A stretch of 64,000 nucleotides of DNA from Agrobacterium rubi TR3 = NBRC 13261 (GCF_000739935.1 NZ_BBJU01000029.1:1-64000); one strand, 5' to 3'; counted from the stretch's first letter, positions 26,405-34,645 are shown. The notes: a model not told the origin generated them from the sequence alone. A program made the numbers and translations.

Positions 26405-27667
26405 ATGAAGATTTGTATCGTCGCCCAGACATTCGCGCCCCAGGAAGAGGGCGGGGCAGAGATCGTGGCGCGCATCTGCGCGGCAGAACTTTCGCGCCAT
26501 CATGAGGTCATCATCCTGTCTTTGGGGCTCGAAGGTGACGAGGTCGCGCCTCCAGGTGAAACGCTGAACGAGGATGGCATCCGGTTGGTGCGCGTCAACT
26601 GGCACAACAGTTACCTTCCTGGCCCCCGGAAACCATCGGTCAGCAAATTTACGAAGCTGGCCTGGCATATTCGCAGCGCCTTGGGTGCGACGTCGGCTAA
26701 AGACGTGAAAGACCTTCTGGTGCGTGAGCAGATCGATCTGGTCTACGCCCACAATTCCGCACGGATGCAGCCGGCTCTCTTCGAGGCGACAAGCGCGCTT
26801 GGAATCCCGCTGTGTTTGCACCTGCACGACTATGCGCTGCTGTGCCCCAAATCGAGTATGTTCCGCGGTTCCGGCAACTGCGAACGGCCGTGCCTTGAGT
26901 GCCGTGTGCTGACCGCGCGGATCAAATCCAGCGATGGCGACGGTGTGACGGCAATTTCTGTGAGCGATGCCCTGCGTCAGCGCTTCTTGCAAAACGGCGT
27001 TCTGCCGAAAGCGGACTGGCACGTGTTGCTCAACGCCAACCGAAGCCAGGCGTTGCTCGATGCCCGATTGATGGGCCGAAAGAGCGGCACCAGCGAACAT
27101 TTTACCTTCGGATATCTGGGTGCACTGGCGGAAGAAAAGGGCATCGAGGACTTGATCCGCGCCTTCGTCAAACTACCGCACTCGCAAGACGCCACACTTC
27201 TGATCGGCGGACGTGGGCGGGAGGACTATGTGCAGCACCTTAAGTCTTTAGCCGGCACAGCATCGATACAGTTCCTTGGCTTCGTGGAGCCAGAAGAGAT
27301 TTATCGGGTAGCAGATGTGATCGTTGTGCCGTCGCGCTGGCATGAACCTCAAAGTCTGATCCTGATGGAAGCGGCAACTTATGGCATACCGGTCATTGGT
27401 TCGGAACGGGGCGGAACACCGGAGATATTGAGAGACCTCGGCACCGGTTGGTGTTACGATCCTGACAAGGACGAGAGCCTCATTGCGGCGATGGATCGAG
27501 CTTTGAGCATTGGACATGCGCGATGGTGGCAGGAGCGCGATACCTATTTTCCAGGCATTGCCGAATTTAAAGGCACATCCGAATCGTCTGGCTACTATCA
27601 GAGGCTCAACGATATCCTGGTCGCCGCTGCCTCTATATCGAAAAATGCTAAAAAGACTATTGCCTAG
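26405..27667 (+). CDS. Glycosyltransferase family 4 (paralog of 22591-23826)
   Basis: A 420-residue GT-B enzyme closely related to the one at 22591-23826: it starts MKICIVAQTFAPQEEGGAEI and contains LCPKSSMFRGSGNCERPCLEC, FGYLGALAEEKGIEDLIRAF, GGRGREDY and WHEPQSLILMEAATYG. The start at 26405 matches the paralog's N-terminus, although the ribosome site is weak (GGAG about 15 bases upstream). The frame is open back to 26342. The pair probably arose by duplication and either adds the same sugar twice or has diverged in acceptor. Confidence 0.85.
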   Translation: MKICIVAQTFAPQEEGGAEIVARICAAELSRHHEVIILSLGLEGDEVAPPGETLNEDGIRLVRVNWHNSYLPGPRKPSVSKFTKLAWHIRSALGATSAKDVKDLLVREQIDLVYAHNSARMQPALFEATSALGIPLCLHLHDYALLCPKSSMFRGSGNCERPCLECRVLTARIKSSDGDGVTAISVSDALRQRFLQNGVLPKADWHVLLNANRSQALLDARLMGRKSGTSEHFTFGYLGALAEEKGIEDLIRAFVKLPHSQDATLLIGGRGREDYVQHLKSLAGTASIQFLGFVEPEEIYRVADVIVVPSRWHEPQSLILMEAATYGIPVIGSERGGTPEILRDLGTGWCYDPDKDESLIAAMDRALSIGHARWWQERDTYFPGIAEFKGTSESSGYYQRLNDILVAAASISKNAKKTIA

Positions 27668-27774
27668 ACGCGATCCTGGACTTTTAATGGGCTACAGAGA
27701 CTTTAAAATCTTTGTTTAGGACCGTGAGGCATTCTGGAGCGACTTTGGGGAGACCGGCAACAGGAGCTTGATCG

Positions 27775-29610
27775 ATGAATGCGGGTTTTGATCTGCACGG
27801 TGTGGGGAGAACACGGGTGCAAATCGCTGCGGATTATCCAGTGACGTTTTCCGATACGGTCGGTCTGTTCAGGCCGGCCGATGCGTTGGCGTTGCTGAAG
27901 ACATCTCGGCCCGGCGGGTTGCAGGAACCAACCGACACAGCTGTTCTCTTCGTCGGCTCCTGGGGCTTCGAAGAGCTCTGCGCGCGCAAATTCTGGCAAC
28001 GCCTTGCCGTCGAATTGTCGAGGCGCGGCATGGCCAGCGTGCGGTTCGATTATCCCGGAACCGGCGACGCCCTCGATCATCAGGACTATGCCACGGGCCT
28101 CGATGTCTGGCTTGATACCATCCGCGCTGCGGTAGAAAAACTGAAAGAACTGTCTGGCGCACAGCGTGTCGTGCTGATCGGGCATGGTATCGGCGGGGCG
28201 CTGGCGTGGCGGGCCTCGGAGAACATGGATTGTGTCGCCGGTCTTGCCTTGGCGGCCCCGGCTCTTTCCGGTCGCCACTGGCTGCGGGAATTCGTGGCGT
28301 TGAGCCGGATTGCCAATGAAGGGGCCATTCAGACAAACCCTCCAGCATCCGGCCCCGCCATGGGTGAGCAGATTATCCCGCAACAGGTGGCGGTCGGGCT
28401 GCGGTCGGTCAACATCGCGTCTGCCACGAAGGCACCCGCGCCCCATATTCTGCTGCTCAAGCAGGAAAACCGGCATGCTGATGTCGAGTTTGCCGAACAC
28501 ATCAAGACACTCGGCGTCGAGGTCCGCTCCACGGATTTCGAAGGATATGACCGCTTCATCCGCGACGTGTTGTTTTCCGTGCCACCCGTGGCAGCGATCG
28601 AGACATTGGCCGAATGGGCAAAAGACGTCGCCGATCGCGGGATCGTTAATGGCGCGCGAATTGGCGACGTGCCAGTTCCAACACCCGGTGTCCTTATGGG
28701 GAGGGGCTTTACGGAAACGCCTGTTCGGTTTGGTGAGGGCGACCGCCTCTATGGTGTTCTGGCCGAGCCTATGGGGCCTCGCAAGGGTGCGACGGTTCTG
28801 GTTCTTCCCACGGGTTACGAACGGGCGTCTGGTTGGGGCCGCATCAGCGCGCAACTGTGTCGGGAACTGGCAAGGGCTGGCATTGCCAGTCTGCGATTCG
28901 ACATGGCCAATATTGCCGATAGCCCACCCGTTCCGACCCGCCCTGAGCAGATCATTTATGGCGACGGGCAATTGAAAGACGTAGAAGAAGCCACCGATTT
29001 TCTGGAGCAACGACAGCTGTTTCCTGTCGTCGTTACTGGCAGATGCAGCGGTGGCTGGGCGGCGTTCAAAAGCGGCGTTCGTGATCCACGCTTCAGCGGC
29101 GTGGTTGCCGTCAACGTCTTCGATTTCTACATTCCGCCCGATGCCGACGTGGAGGCGCTGTTGATCTCGTCCCGACAGCCCTTGGCCAGCTATGGTGCAA
29201 AACTGATCAGCGGTGGTTTCTGGCGCCGGGTATTGAGCGGAAAAGTGCGCATCCGCAACGGTATCGTCAATCTCTGGGCCATGATCATCAGCAAAGCGAT
29301 TTCGTTCGCAACGCCGCTCATGGTGCGTTTTCCGTTTCTGTCACCGCGCTTTCACGCTCTCTCCAGGGATTTCAAGGCCATTGCCGCCCATGATACGCAG
29401 ATGACCGTCGTTTTCACCGAAGGCGATATCGGCGCGGCCATGCTGGAAACCAACTTTGGTCCGCGGGGGCGTATGCTAAGCTGCCGCTACGGAAATCCCC
29501 GCATCGTGTTCATCGCCGATGCCGACCATAACCTCACCACCGCAGAAGCGCGTCATGCCTGGGCACAGGAAGTCGAAGCAATCGCATTCCGTTTTCCACC
29601 CTCTGCGTGA
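27775..29610 (+). CDS. Tandem alpha/beta hydrolase domain protein
   Basis: A 611-residue protein made of two alpha/beta hydrolase domains, about 1-290 and 310-611. Both have the opening strand pattern (AVLFVGSWGFEE; TVLVLPTGYERASG) and the RFDYPGTGD / RFDMANIADS loop. In domain 1 the nucleophile elbow reads GHGIGG (136-141), with Gly in place of the catalytic Ser. In domain 2 it reads GRCSGG (422-427), a GxCxG elbow with Cys as in dienelactone hydrolases, and ends with DADHNLTT, a possible catalytic His. It lies at the end of the EPS cluster and might edit an acyl group on the polymer. Function not established. Confidence 0.75.
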   Translation: MNAGFDLHGVGRTRVQIAADYPVTFSDTVGLFRPADALALLKTSRPGGLQEPTDTAVLFVGSWGFEELCARKFWQRLAVELSRRGMASVRFDYPGTGDALDHQDYATGLDVWLDTIRAAVEKLKELSGAQRVVLIGHGIGGALAWRASENMDCVAGLALAAPALSGRHWLREFVALSRIANEGAIQTNPPASGPAMGEQIIPQQVAVGLRSVNIASATKAPAPHILLLKQENRHADVEFAEHIKTLGVEVRSTDFEGYDRFIRDVLFSVPPVAAIETLAEWAKDVADRGIVNGARIGDVPVPTPGVLMGRGFTETPVRFGEGDRLYGVLAEPMGPRKGATVLVLPTGYERASGWGRISAQLCRELARAGIASLRFDMANIADSPPVPTRPEQIIYGDGQLKDVEEATDFLEQRQLFPVVVTGRCSGGWAAFKSGVRDPRFSGVVAVNVFDFYIPPDADVEALLISSRQPLASYGAKLISGGFWRRVLSGKVRIRNGIVNLWAMIISKAISFATPLMVRFPFLSPRFHALSRDFKAIAAHDTQMTVVFTEGDIGAAMLETNFGPRGRMLSCRYGNPRIVFIADADHNLTTAEARHAWAQEVEAIAFRFPPSA

Positions 29611-29704
29611 AGGGCGTCAGCGTCTTCGAGGATCAACATAGAACACGGGGCGAGCGCCCCACATGGACGTTGCCCCGTGAAAACGACGTTCTGGCTAGTT
29701 GAAT

Positions 29705-29944
29705 TCAGCAGTGGCCGGCGCGGACCGATGAGAGGTTGATGATATCGGCATGGGTCAGCTCGATGTCCATCTCGCTTTGCAAGGCGGATTGGAGAGCCTG
29801 TTTCGCGACGTCGATATACCAGCTGGCAGAGGGTGCCCCCAATGTTTCGGCAACGCCTTCGGCATAAGTCAGCATGTTGATGAGGGTCAGGAATTCTTCC
29901 TGGCGTTCGTTGATCTGGGCATCGGTTTTTATGGATGTCATCAT
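29705..29944 (-). CDS. Small 79-aa protein ending in Gly-His-Cys, possible second peptide substrate
   Basis: A 79-residue acidic, largely helical protein with no signal peptide or membrane segment that I recognise. Its middle is QEEFLTLINMLTYAEGV and AKQALQSALQSEMDIEL, and it ends SSVRAGHC followed directly by the stop. The 74-aa peptide at 31929-32153 ends HEGDC, so both finish in Gly-X-Cys-stop. It lies 114 bp after tfuA on the same strand. The gap carries a repeated GCAACG (GCAACGGTTTTGCAACG on the minus strand) and may hold its own promoter. It could be a second substrate, an immunity or a regulatory protein. Start chosen at the first of two ATGs. Confidence 0.55.
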   Translation of the reverse strand: MMTSIKTDAQINERQEEFLTLINMLTYAEGVAETLGAPSASWYIDVAKQALQSALQSEMDIELTHADIINLSSVRAGHC

Positions 29945-30058
29945 AAACTCATCGTGGTCAATTGCGATGCACCCTTATAAAGGGCTGCAACTTATTTTGC
30001 GCGTTGCAAAACCGTTGCACACGCAGAGCTTGATTTTCACCACAACAATTTCATCCTA

Positions 30059-30748
30059 TTATAGGTACATTTTTCGGAATAACGGCGTTGCGTTGAACTG
30101 CCAATCGGCCGCTTCTGTCGGAAACGCCGTTTGCTGCATCGCCTCAAGCAGCTTCATAGCGTCGAGCTTTTTCTGATCCACCCAACAATGAGCGAGAATG
30201 GGCTTGAGCGTTTCGACACCAATGCCGGACAGGGTGGCGATGCTCTTCCAGCTTCTGCGTTTGAAAAACAGCGCTTGTGCTGCATCGTCCAGTGCCTGAC
30301 ACGAGGCTGCGCTCAGTGTGCCGAGTTCGGATATTCTGGCGATGGTCGCCTGGACGTTGACCAGCGGGATGGTTGAGGGTGGATATCCAAGTTCAGCCGG
30401 ACCATAGGTCAGCGCGACATCGGCATCATCCACTCGCCTGCCGGATACATAGTCCTCGAAGATGGTGCCGATGCCGATCATGCCGAAATCTGCACATTCG
30501 GCTGCCCGCAACGCGCCCATGCTTGCGGCACCCAGCACCGTGATGTTTTTCGACAGGGCAAACAGCAACTCTTTGTGCCAGACAGGTGCCACCATTTCGA
30601 ACTGCCCGTCGATCAAGCCTATTGCGGTCGCACCATCTGCAACCGCGCGCATGACGTCCCCCTGACAAGCGGGCGGACGGATATCGATGTCTGAGGCCGC
30701 AAACTGGCGCGCATTCGGCAAACTCGGGCCGACGAAGACAACCTTCAT
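30059..30748 (-). CDS. tfuA: TfuA family protein, YcaO partner
   Basis: A 229-residue TfuA-domain protein. Signatures seen are VVFVGPSLP at the N-terminus, GDVMRAVADGATAIGLIDGQFE and WHKELLFAL, then VLGAASMGALRAAEC. TfuA was first linked to trifolitoxin in Rhizobium. In methanogens it works with YcaO to put a thioamide into methyl-CoM reductase, probably by delivering sulfur. The ATG at 30748 shares its A with the TGA of ycaO (TGATG), so the two are coupled; a GTG one codon earlier is also in frame. Together they would convert an amide of the neighbouring peptide to a thioamide or azoline. Confidence 0.92.
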   Translation of the reverse strand: MKVVFVGPSLPNARQFAASDIDIRPPACQGDVMRAVADGATAIGLIDGQFEMVAPVWHKELLFALSKNITVLGAASMGALRAAECADFGMIGIGTIFEDYVSGRRVDDADVALTYGPAELGYPPSTIPLVNVQATIARISELGTLSAASCQALDDAAQALFFKRRSWKSIATLSGIGVETLKPILAHCWVDQKKLDAMKLLEAMQQTAFPTEAADWQFNATPLFRKMYL

Positions 30749-31926
30749 CACAAGGCCCTGGAGAGCGCGCGACTACCAAACCGCCGGTGCCGGTCTCCAT
30801 CGGGGTTTTCAAGCTGCGGCGCGATGACCTTGACGACGGCCACAGGCAACCATTCCGGTGCGAGATCGACGGCGTAAAGCTTTTGAATGCCGCAGCCTGC
30901 AAGTTCGTCCAGAACCAGGGAAAGAGATTGCTCTGTCGATGATGCGCCGAGAAAAGGAAGGTCGTTCAAACGCTTGGCAGCTGGAGCGTCGAGGGCTGCG
31001 ATTGTCGAAGGGTGGGTCGTGTCAGAAAATATCTCCGGCAGCAGGTCGTCTCGGGCACCGGCAATGAAGGTCATGCGGGACTGGACAGATTCGGTTATGG
31101 CTCTCATCGCCGCGATGGCCGGTGAGGTCGAGGCCCCGGCGCCAAGCGTGATGTCGACATGGCGAATCGAACGACCATTTTTGCGATTTTTAGGCCCGAG
31201 TAATGCGACAATGCAGGGTATTCCCAAATCTGTCGTGATGTCGAACAGGGCAATCTCCAGACCGGCACGCTCTATTTTGGCCAAGGTGTCACGCAGCTGT
31301 GGTTCGACGATCACTTTCGTGTCGATTGCGGATTTGTATCGCTTGGTCACGGGCGTGATCTGCCACAACGTCAATGCATCCCGCTCCACACGCTCCAGCA
31401 GGCCGTGCAAAATCGCCTCATCGCGCGTGTTGCCCGAAGCGAGCCCGTCGGATGACTGCCAATAACGTGGGGATATGACGGTTCGGTCAAGGTGAATAGC
31501 GTCGAATGGCAGCCATATCTGGGAGCCTGTCAGCATATGCTGAGCTCGCGCCCAGGTGATCTCTTCGCTTGGGCTTACCGAGTTGGCTTGCGGCGAGAGC
31601 AGGCTGTCCAAGGTATCATATGTGTAGCCTGATACTTCAAGCGTCTCCCGGCTTGTCATACGTAACTGACAAGAGGGATTGGTAGCGACCGATCGCTCGA
31701 TTGCTTCCATCGCCGCAGATGTTTTGGCCGCCGCGTCATCCATGCCCTTGCCTTGGGCGATGACAATTGCTTTGGCGTTCGGAGCAAACGCGCACCATAC
31801 CGGAATACCGATGTCATCGAGACCTGTCTGCCGAGCCAGTCTGGTGATGCCGAGGCGACGAAGAAAAGGCGAAACCCTTGTCAAGGTTTCGCCTGGAGGA
31901 CATGCGCGATGATTATCGAGCTGCAA
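30748..31926 (-). CDS. ycaO: YcaO family backbone-modifying enzyme
   Basis: A 392-residue ATP-dependent YcaO enzyme, which activates a peptide amide for attack by a Cys/Ser/Thr side chain or by sulfide. ATP-site elements are visible: AQGKGMDDAAAKTSAAMEAI (58-76), the SDGLASGNTRDEAILHGLLE core (159-178), ERDAL, and GAGASTSPAIAAMRAITES with QSRMTFIAGARDDL (262-295). The C-terminus lacks the proline-rich tail of azoline-only YcaOs. No E1-like ocin-ThiF partner is present; TfuA takes that place. Start is a TTG, because AAGGTGA lies nine bases upstream within the last codons of the peptide gene, whose stop is two bases away. Confidence 0.92.
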   Translation of the reverse strand: MQLDNHRACPPGETLTRVSPFLRRLGITRLARQTGLDDIGIPVWCAFAPNAKAIVIAQGKGMDDAAAKTSAAMEAIERSVATNPSCQLRMTSRETLEVSGYTYDTLDSLLSPQANSVSPSEEITWARAQHMLTGSQIWLPFDAIHLDRTVISPRYWQSSDGLASGNTRDEAILHGLLERVERDALTLWQITPVTKRYKSAIDTKVIVEPQLRDTLAKIERAGLEIALFDITTDLGIPCIVALLGPKNRKNGRSIRHVDITLGAGASTSPAIAAMRAITESVQSRMTFIAGARDDLLPEIFSDTTHPSTIAALDAPAAKRLNDLPFLGASSTEQSLSLVLDELAGCGIQKLYAVDLAPEWLPVAVVKVIAPQLENPDGDRHRRFGSRALSRAL

Positions 31927-31928
31927 GA

Positions 31929-32153
31929 TCAGCAGTCACCTTCGTGAATACCGCCTGCTCCCAAGGTTTCTGCGGACGCGGCGATAGCAAAGTCGATCCC
32001 TTTGGTGATTGTCACGCAAGAGGCGCGCAGGGATGCGGCTTTGGCCAGTTCCCCTGTGAGGGGATCTTTAATCGCTGTGATCGTTCCTGATTGCAGATCG
32101 GCCAGCCAGAGACCCTCTTCGCCCTCAAGTCCCAGAATAACTGCTTTTGTCAT
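31929..32153 (-). CDS. Putative YcaO-TfuA RiPP precursor peptide, 74 aa
   Basis: A 74-residue peptide encoded 12 bases after the regulator gene and two bases before ycaO, with the ribosome site AGGGAA six bases from its ATG. The leader-like part begins MTKAVILGLEGEEGLWLADL, and an internal Cys lies in LRASCVTITKG. The tail is LGAGGIHEGDC, ending on Cys. The known trifolitoxin precursor TfxA ends GGSRQGCVA, so a GG-x3-G-x-C pattern resembles GG-x3-G-C. Size, position and tail support a modified-peptide precursor. There is no signal peptide. It could instead be a small partner protein; I cannot place the leader in a known family. Confidence 0.65.
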   Translation of the reverse strand: MTKAVILGLEGEEGLWLADLQSGTITAIKDPLTGELAKAASLRASCVTITKGIDFAIAASAETLGAGGIHEGDC

Positions 32154-32165
32154 GGTATTCCCTGC

Positions 32166-33986
32166 CTAAAATCCAGCCCTCTTGAGGCCTTCACGATATA
32201 GTTCAGTCTGCCACTGTTCCTTGTGGGGAATAACAGCCAACCAACGTTCCAAATCAAAGCTTGGATTGTCTTCAAAAACTTTTGCACGATGGGCGCGAGC
32301 CTTGTCAATTGCCCCGAGCATTCCGCAGCAGGCCGCAGCTAGTCTGGACGCAGCGCGTTTGTTGTCCATCTGATCGATGTAATTCAGGGCTTGATCATAT
32401 TCCTGTAAAAAGTAGCTTGCACCTGCTGCTGTCCAGAAATAGATATCCGGCGAAATCGGGTTGAGCGAAATGGCGTGTTTGATTTTCACCATCGCACTGA
32501 CCGGATCACTTGCATGGATCAAACTGTCGGCGTGACTTGCCAGAACATCGGCATATTGGGGGCTGAGATGTTCAGCTTGAGACAGTGCGGCCAGACTATC
32601 ATCGATCCTGCCCATAAAAAGGCGGCTGACGCCCAGCTCTTTGAAGCCGCTAGCAAATCCATCATTTTCCTTGATGGCACAATCGGCAAAATACTGAGCT
32701 TTTGTCAGAAGTTCTTCGTCACACCGTGCAGTCAATATCCACTCTGTGGTCAAGGTGCGTGACATTGCTGCAAGCGCCTCGGGTAGATCATTTCCGTGCT
32801 CCAGCGCCTCTTTGAAATATTTCCGTGCGCGCCGTATCGACGGCAGGCTGACGCTCGACAGGGTTTGCAAGCCCTTGAGATAGAGGAAATAAGCCTCTGG
32901 CCTACGGGTGAAATCACGGACTGCGCCCTGGTGCAAACCGATTCTGAACATCAGCTCCCGTTGAATGGCTGTTGCCATCGTCTCGCGGTGCGAGGCGATG
33001 GCAACAGGGGATAGCTCGAAGCGGTCGGCCCAGATGATTTCTTCCGTTGGCGTGAAAATCAGCTGAACGAACAGATGTGTGTCGTTTCGTCTGCTGTCGA
33101 GCGCATAGACAACATTGTGCTTTTCAAGTGCTGCCGCCTTGTCTTTTGATGCCTGTATACGCTCTGATGTATAGGGTGCGACAACCGAGACAGTGCGGCT
33201 GCTGCAAAGCCCGATCGTCAAATCCTCGATCAAGGCGTTCAAGATCGAACCTTCGCGGTTGGCTTCTTGTGAGGTTGATGGCGGCAGAAGTGCGATACGC
33301 GGCTGTGGCGTCTGCGTCTCTCCAACGGGCTCGCCGGACATGATATGTGCAGGAAGGATCCGCGCGATGGGCGTGGCTGGCAAAATCGCGCTTCTGCCAC
33401 CCGTCAGACCTGAAGCCAGATGCCGGCGAATGTCGTGATCGTCAGGGTCGGCCTCTAGCAGGAGGACGGCTGTCCGTCTCAGTTCAGTTTTGATGTCGGG
33501 GCTTTGTGTCTCAGAGCCTATTATTTCAAGGAATTGCGCACGCAGCGTGCCAAGAAGCCTTCTACGGACATCTCTCACCCATGTGTCGAGCGCCGTTTTG
33601 CCATCTCCCAGAGACGGTAAAAACCGCATCGCAATCGCAGAACAGGCGGCTTGGAGACGTTCAACCGGCGTCGCGATCTGTGTGAAATCAAGATCGCAGG
33701 ACAGCATCTGGAGATTGATAGAAAGACTGTTGCCGTCAATCGTTATCGGCGGGGAGGGTGCATTCTGGGTCGCAAGTGAAAAGCGACGCAGCATCGAACG
33801 CAAATTCGTCGATGCTGCGTGACCATGACCGGGCCATAACAGATTGGCGGCATCTCGCCGCGCAACCGGTTTGCCGATGTCGTAGAGATAAGCACATAGG
33901 AACAAGGATTGGGTTGGAACGCTGATGACGTTACCAGCCTCATCTTCCAGATTGCATCTGCCGAGTGTCGCTAATCTGAAGGCCAT
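32166..33986 (-). CDS. Winged-helix/TPR transcriptional activator (SARP/CadC-like)
   Basis: A 606-residue cytoplasmic regulator. The N-terminus (MAFRLATLGRCNLEDEAGN) begins a winged-helix domain with the typical SARP layout, including DAANLLWPGH and STNLRSMLRRFS. A TolB/adenylate-cyclase-associated type module follows (ALIEDLTIGLCSSRTVSVVA and EIIWADRFELSP). The C-terminal half has several TPR-like helical pairs (for example AALSQAEHLSPQYADVLASH). The start at 33986 is five bases after the XRE stop; the frame is open further up, but those residues overlap the XRE gene and look random. It is 12 bp from the peptide gene and likely activates the locus, perhaps with the peptide as signal. Confidence 0.78.
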   Translation of the reverse strand: MAFRLATLGRCNLEDEAGNVISVPTQSLFLCAYLYDIGKPVARRDAANLLWPGHGHAASTNLRSMLRRFSLATQNAPSPPITIDGNSLSINLQMLSCDLDFTQIATPVERLQAACSAIAMRFLPSLGDGKTALDTWVRDVRRRLLGTLRAQFLEIIGSETQSPDIKTELRRTAVLLLEADPDDHDIRRHLASGLTGGRSAILPATPIARILPAHIMSGEPVGETQTPQPRIALLPPSTSQEANREGSILNALIEDLTIGLCSSRTVSVVAPYTSERIQASKDKAAALEKHNVVYALDSRRNDTHLFVQLIFTPTEEIIWADRFELSPVAIASHRETMATAIQRELMFRIGLHQGAVRDFTRRPEAYFLYLKGLQTLSSVSLPSIRRARKYFKEALEHGNDLPEALAAMSRTLTTEWILTARCDEELLTKAQYFADCAIKENDGFASGFKELGVSRLFMGRIDDSLAALSQAEHLSPQYADVLASHADSLIHASDPVSAMVKIKHAISLNPISPDIYFWTAAGASYFLQEYDQALNYIDQMDNKRAASRLAAACCGMLGAIDKARAHRAKVFEDNPSFDLERWLAVIPHKEQWQTELYREGLKRAGF

Positions 33987-33991
33987 CTTGC

Positions 33992-34429
33992 TCAGTGTGT
34001 GGTGGATGCAGAGGTCTCTGTGCTGCTCTTTTGCGTGTCCGCGCCGCTGCTGTTGCCCAGTGACTGGACGAGTTCCAGGACGCGGCGGCGAACACGGCTG
34101 TCTTCGATCGTGCAAAATGCCCTTGCCAGCGATATGCCTTCCTTCGAGTTCATGAACTGCGACAAGAGGCTGGGTTCGGCTAGCGGTTTGTCGTCGGCGG
34201 AACCGGGGCTTCCCTCGAAGAAATAGGAGATGTGTACATCCAGCAATTCCGAGATGTGCTGCAGGCGGCTGGCGCCGACCCTGTTTGTGCCCTTCTCGTA
34301 TTTCTGAACTTGCTGGAACGTGATCCCAAGCCCATCACCCAGTTTTTCCTGGCTTAAGCCGAGCATGACACGGCGCATGCGAATACGTGAACCCACGTGG
34401 ATATCGATATCGTTGGGCGATTTTTTCAT
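33992..34429 (-). CDS. XRE helix-turn-helix regulator, PraR/SinR-like
   Basis: A 145-residue regulator with HVGSRIRMRRVMLGLSQEKL and GITFQQVQKYEKGTNRVGAS, a DNA-binding domain very common in rhizobia and like PraR, which controls biofilm and quorum sensing genes. The C-terminal part is short, charged and without a known sensor fold. The start at 34429 (MKKSPNDIDIHVG) matches the usual family N-terminus; an ATG six codons earlier is possible. It heads the YcaO-TfuA locus: the activator gene starts five bases after its stop, so it is probably the first switch of this operon. Confidence 0.85.
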   Translation of the reverse strand: MKKSPNDIDIHVGSRIRMRRVMLGLSQEKLGDGLGITFQQVQKYEKGTNRVGASRLQHISELLDVHISYFFEGSPGSADDKPLAEPSLLSQFMNSKEGISLARAFCTIEDSRVRRRVLELVQSLGNSSGADTQKSSTETSASTTH

Positions 34430-34525
34430 GGTGATGCGAAACTCCAAACCCTGAGGCTATTTGCATGATTGCTGAAACTTGAGGTGATCGCAACGGGTCG
34501 GCAAAATAAGTCCCATGCGCGGTAT

Positions 34526-34554
34526 TCTATAATGAGCGGGCAATCCGGTGCGAA
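34526..34554 (-). promoter_or_regulatory. Possible promoter of the YcaO-TfuA locus
   Basis: On the minus strand, TTCGCA (34549-34554) and TATAGA (34526-34531) are 17 bases apart, 97 bases before the XRE start. This is a sigma70-type candidate with four matches of six in the -35 box. The rest of the 216-bp gap shows no gene. Confidence 0.35.
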
Positions 34555-34645
34555 TGCGACGTCTCATTTTAATCAGGTTATTTCGGGCAGGACGATGACG
34601 GCTGAAGGTCAAATCCGGCAAGCCCCAGATTTTGGGACTTGCCAG

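Noticed and set aside
34617..34643. Terminator hairpin after yhhQ (GGCAAGTCCCA...TGGGGCTTGCC)
   Set aside because: The stem is good but no T-run follows on the minus strand; left out as a terminator.
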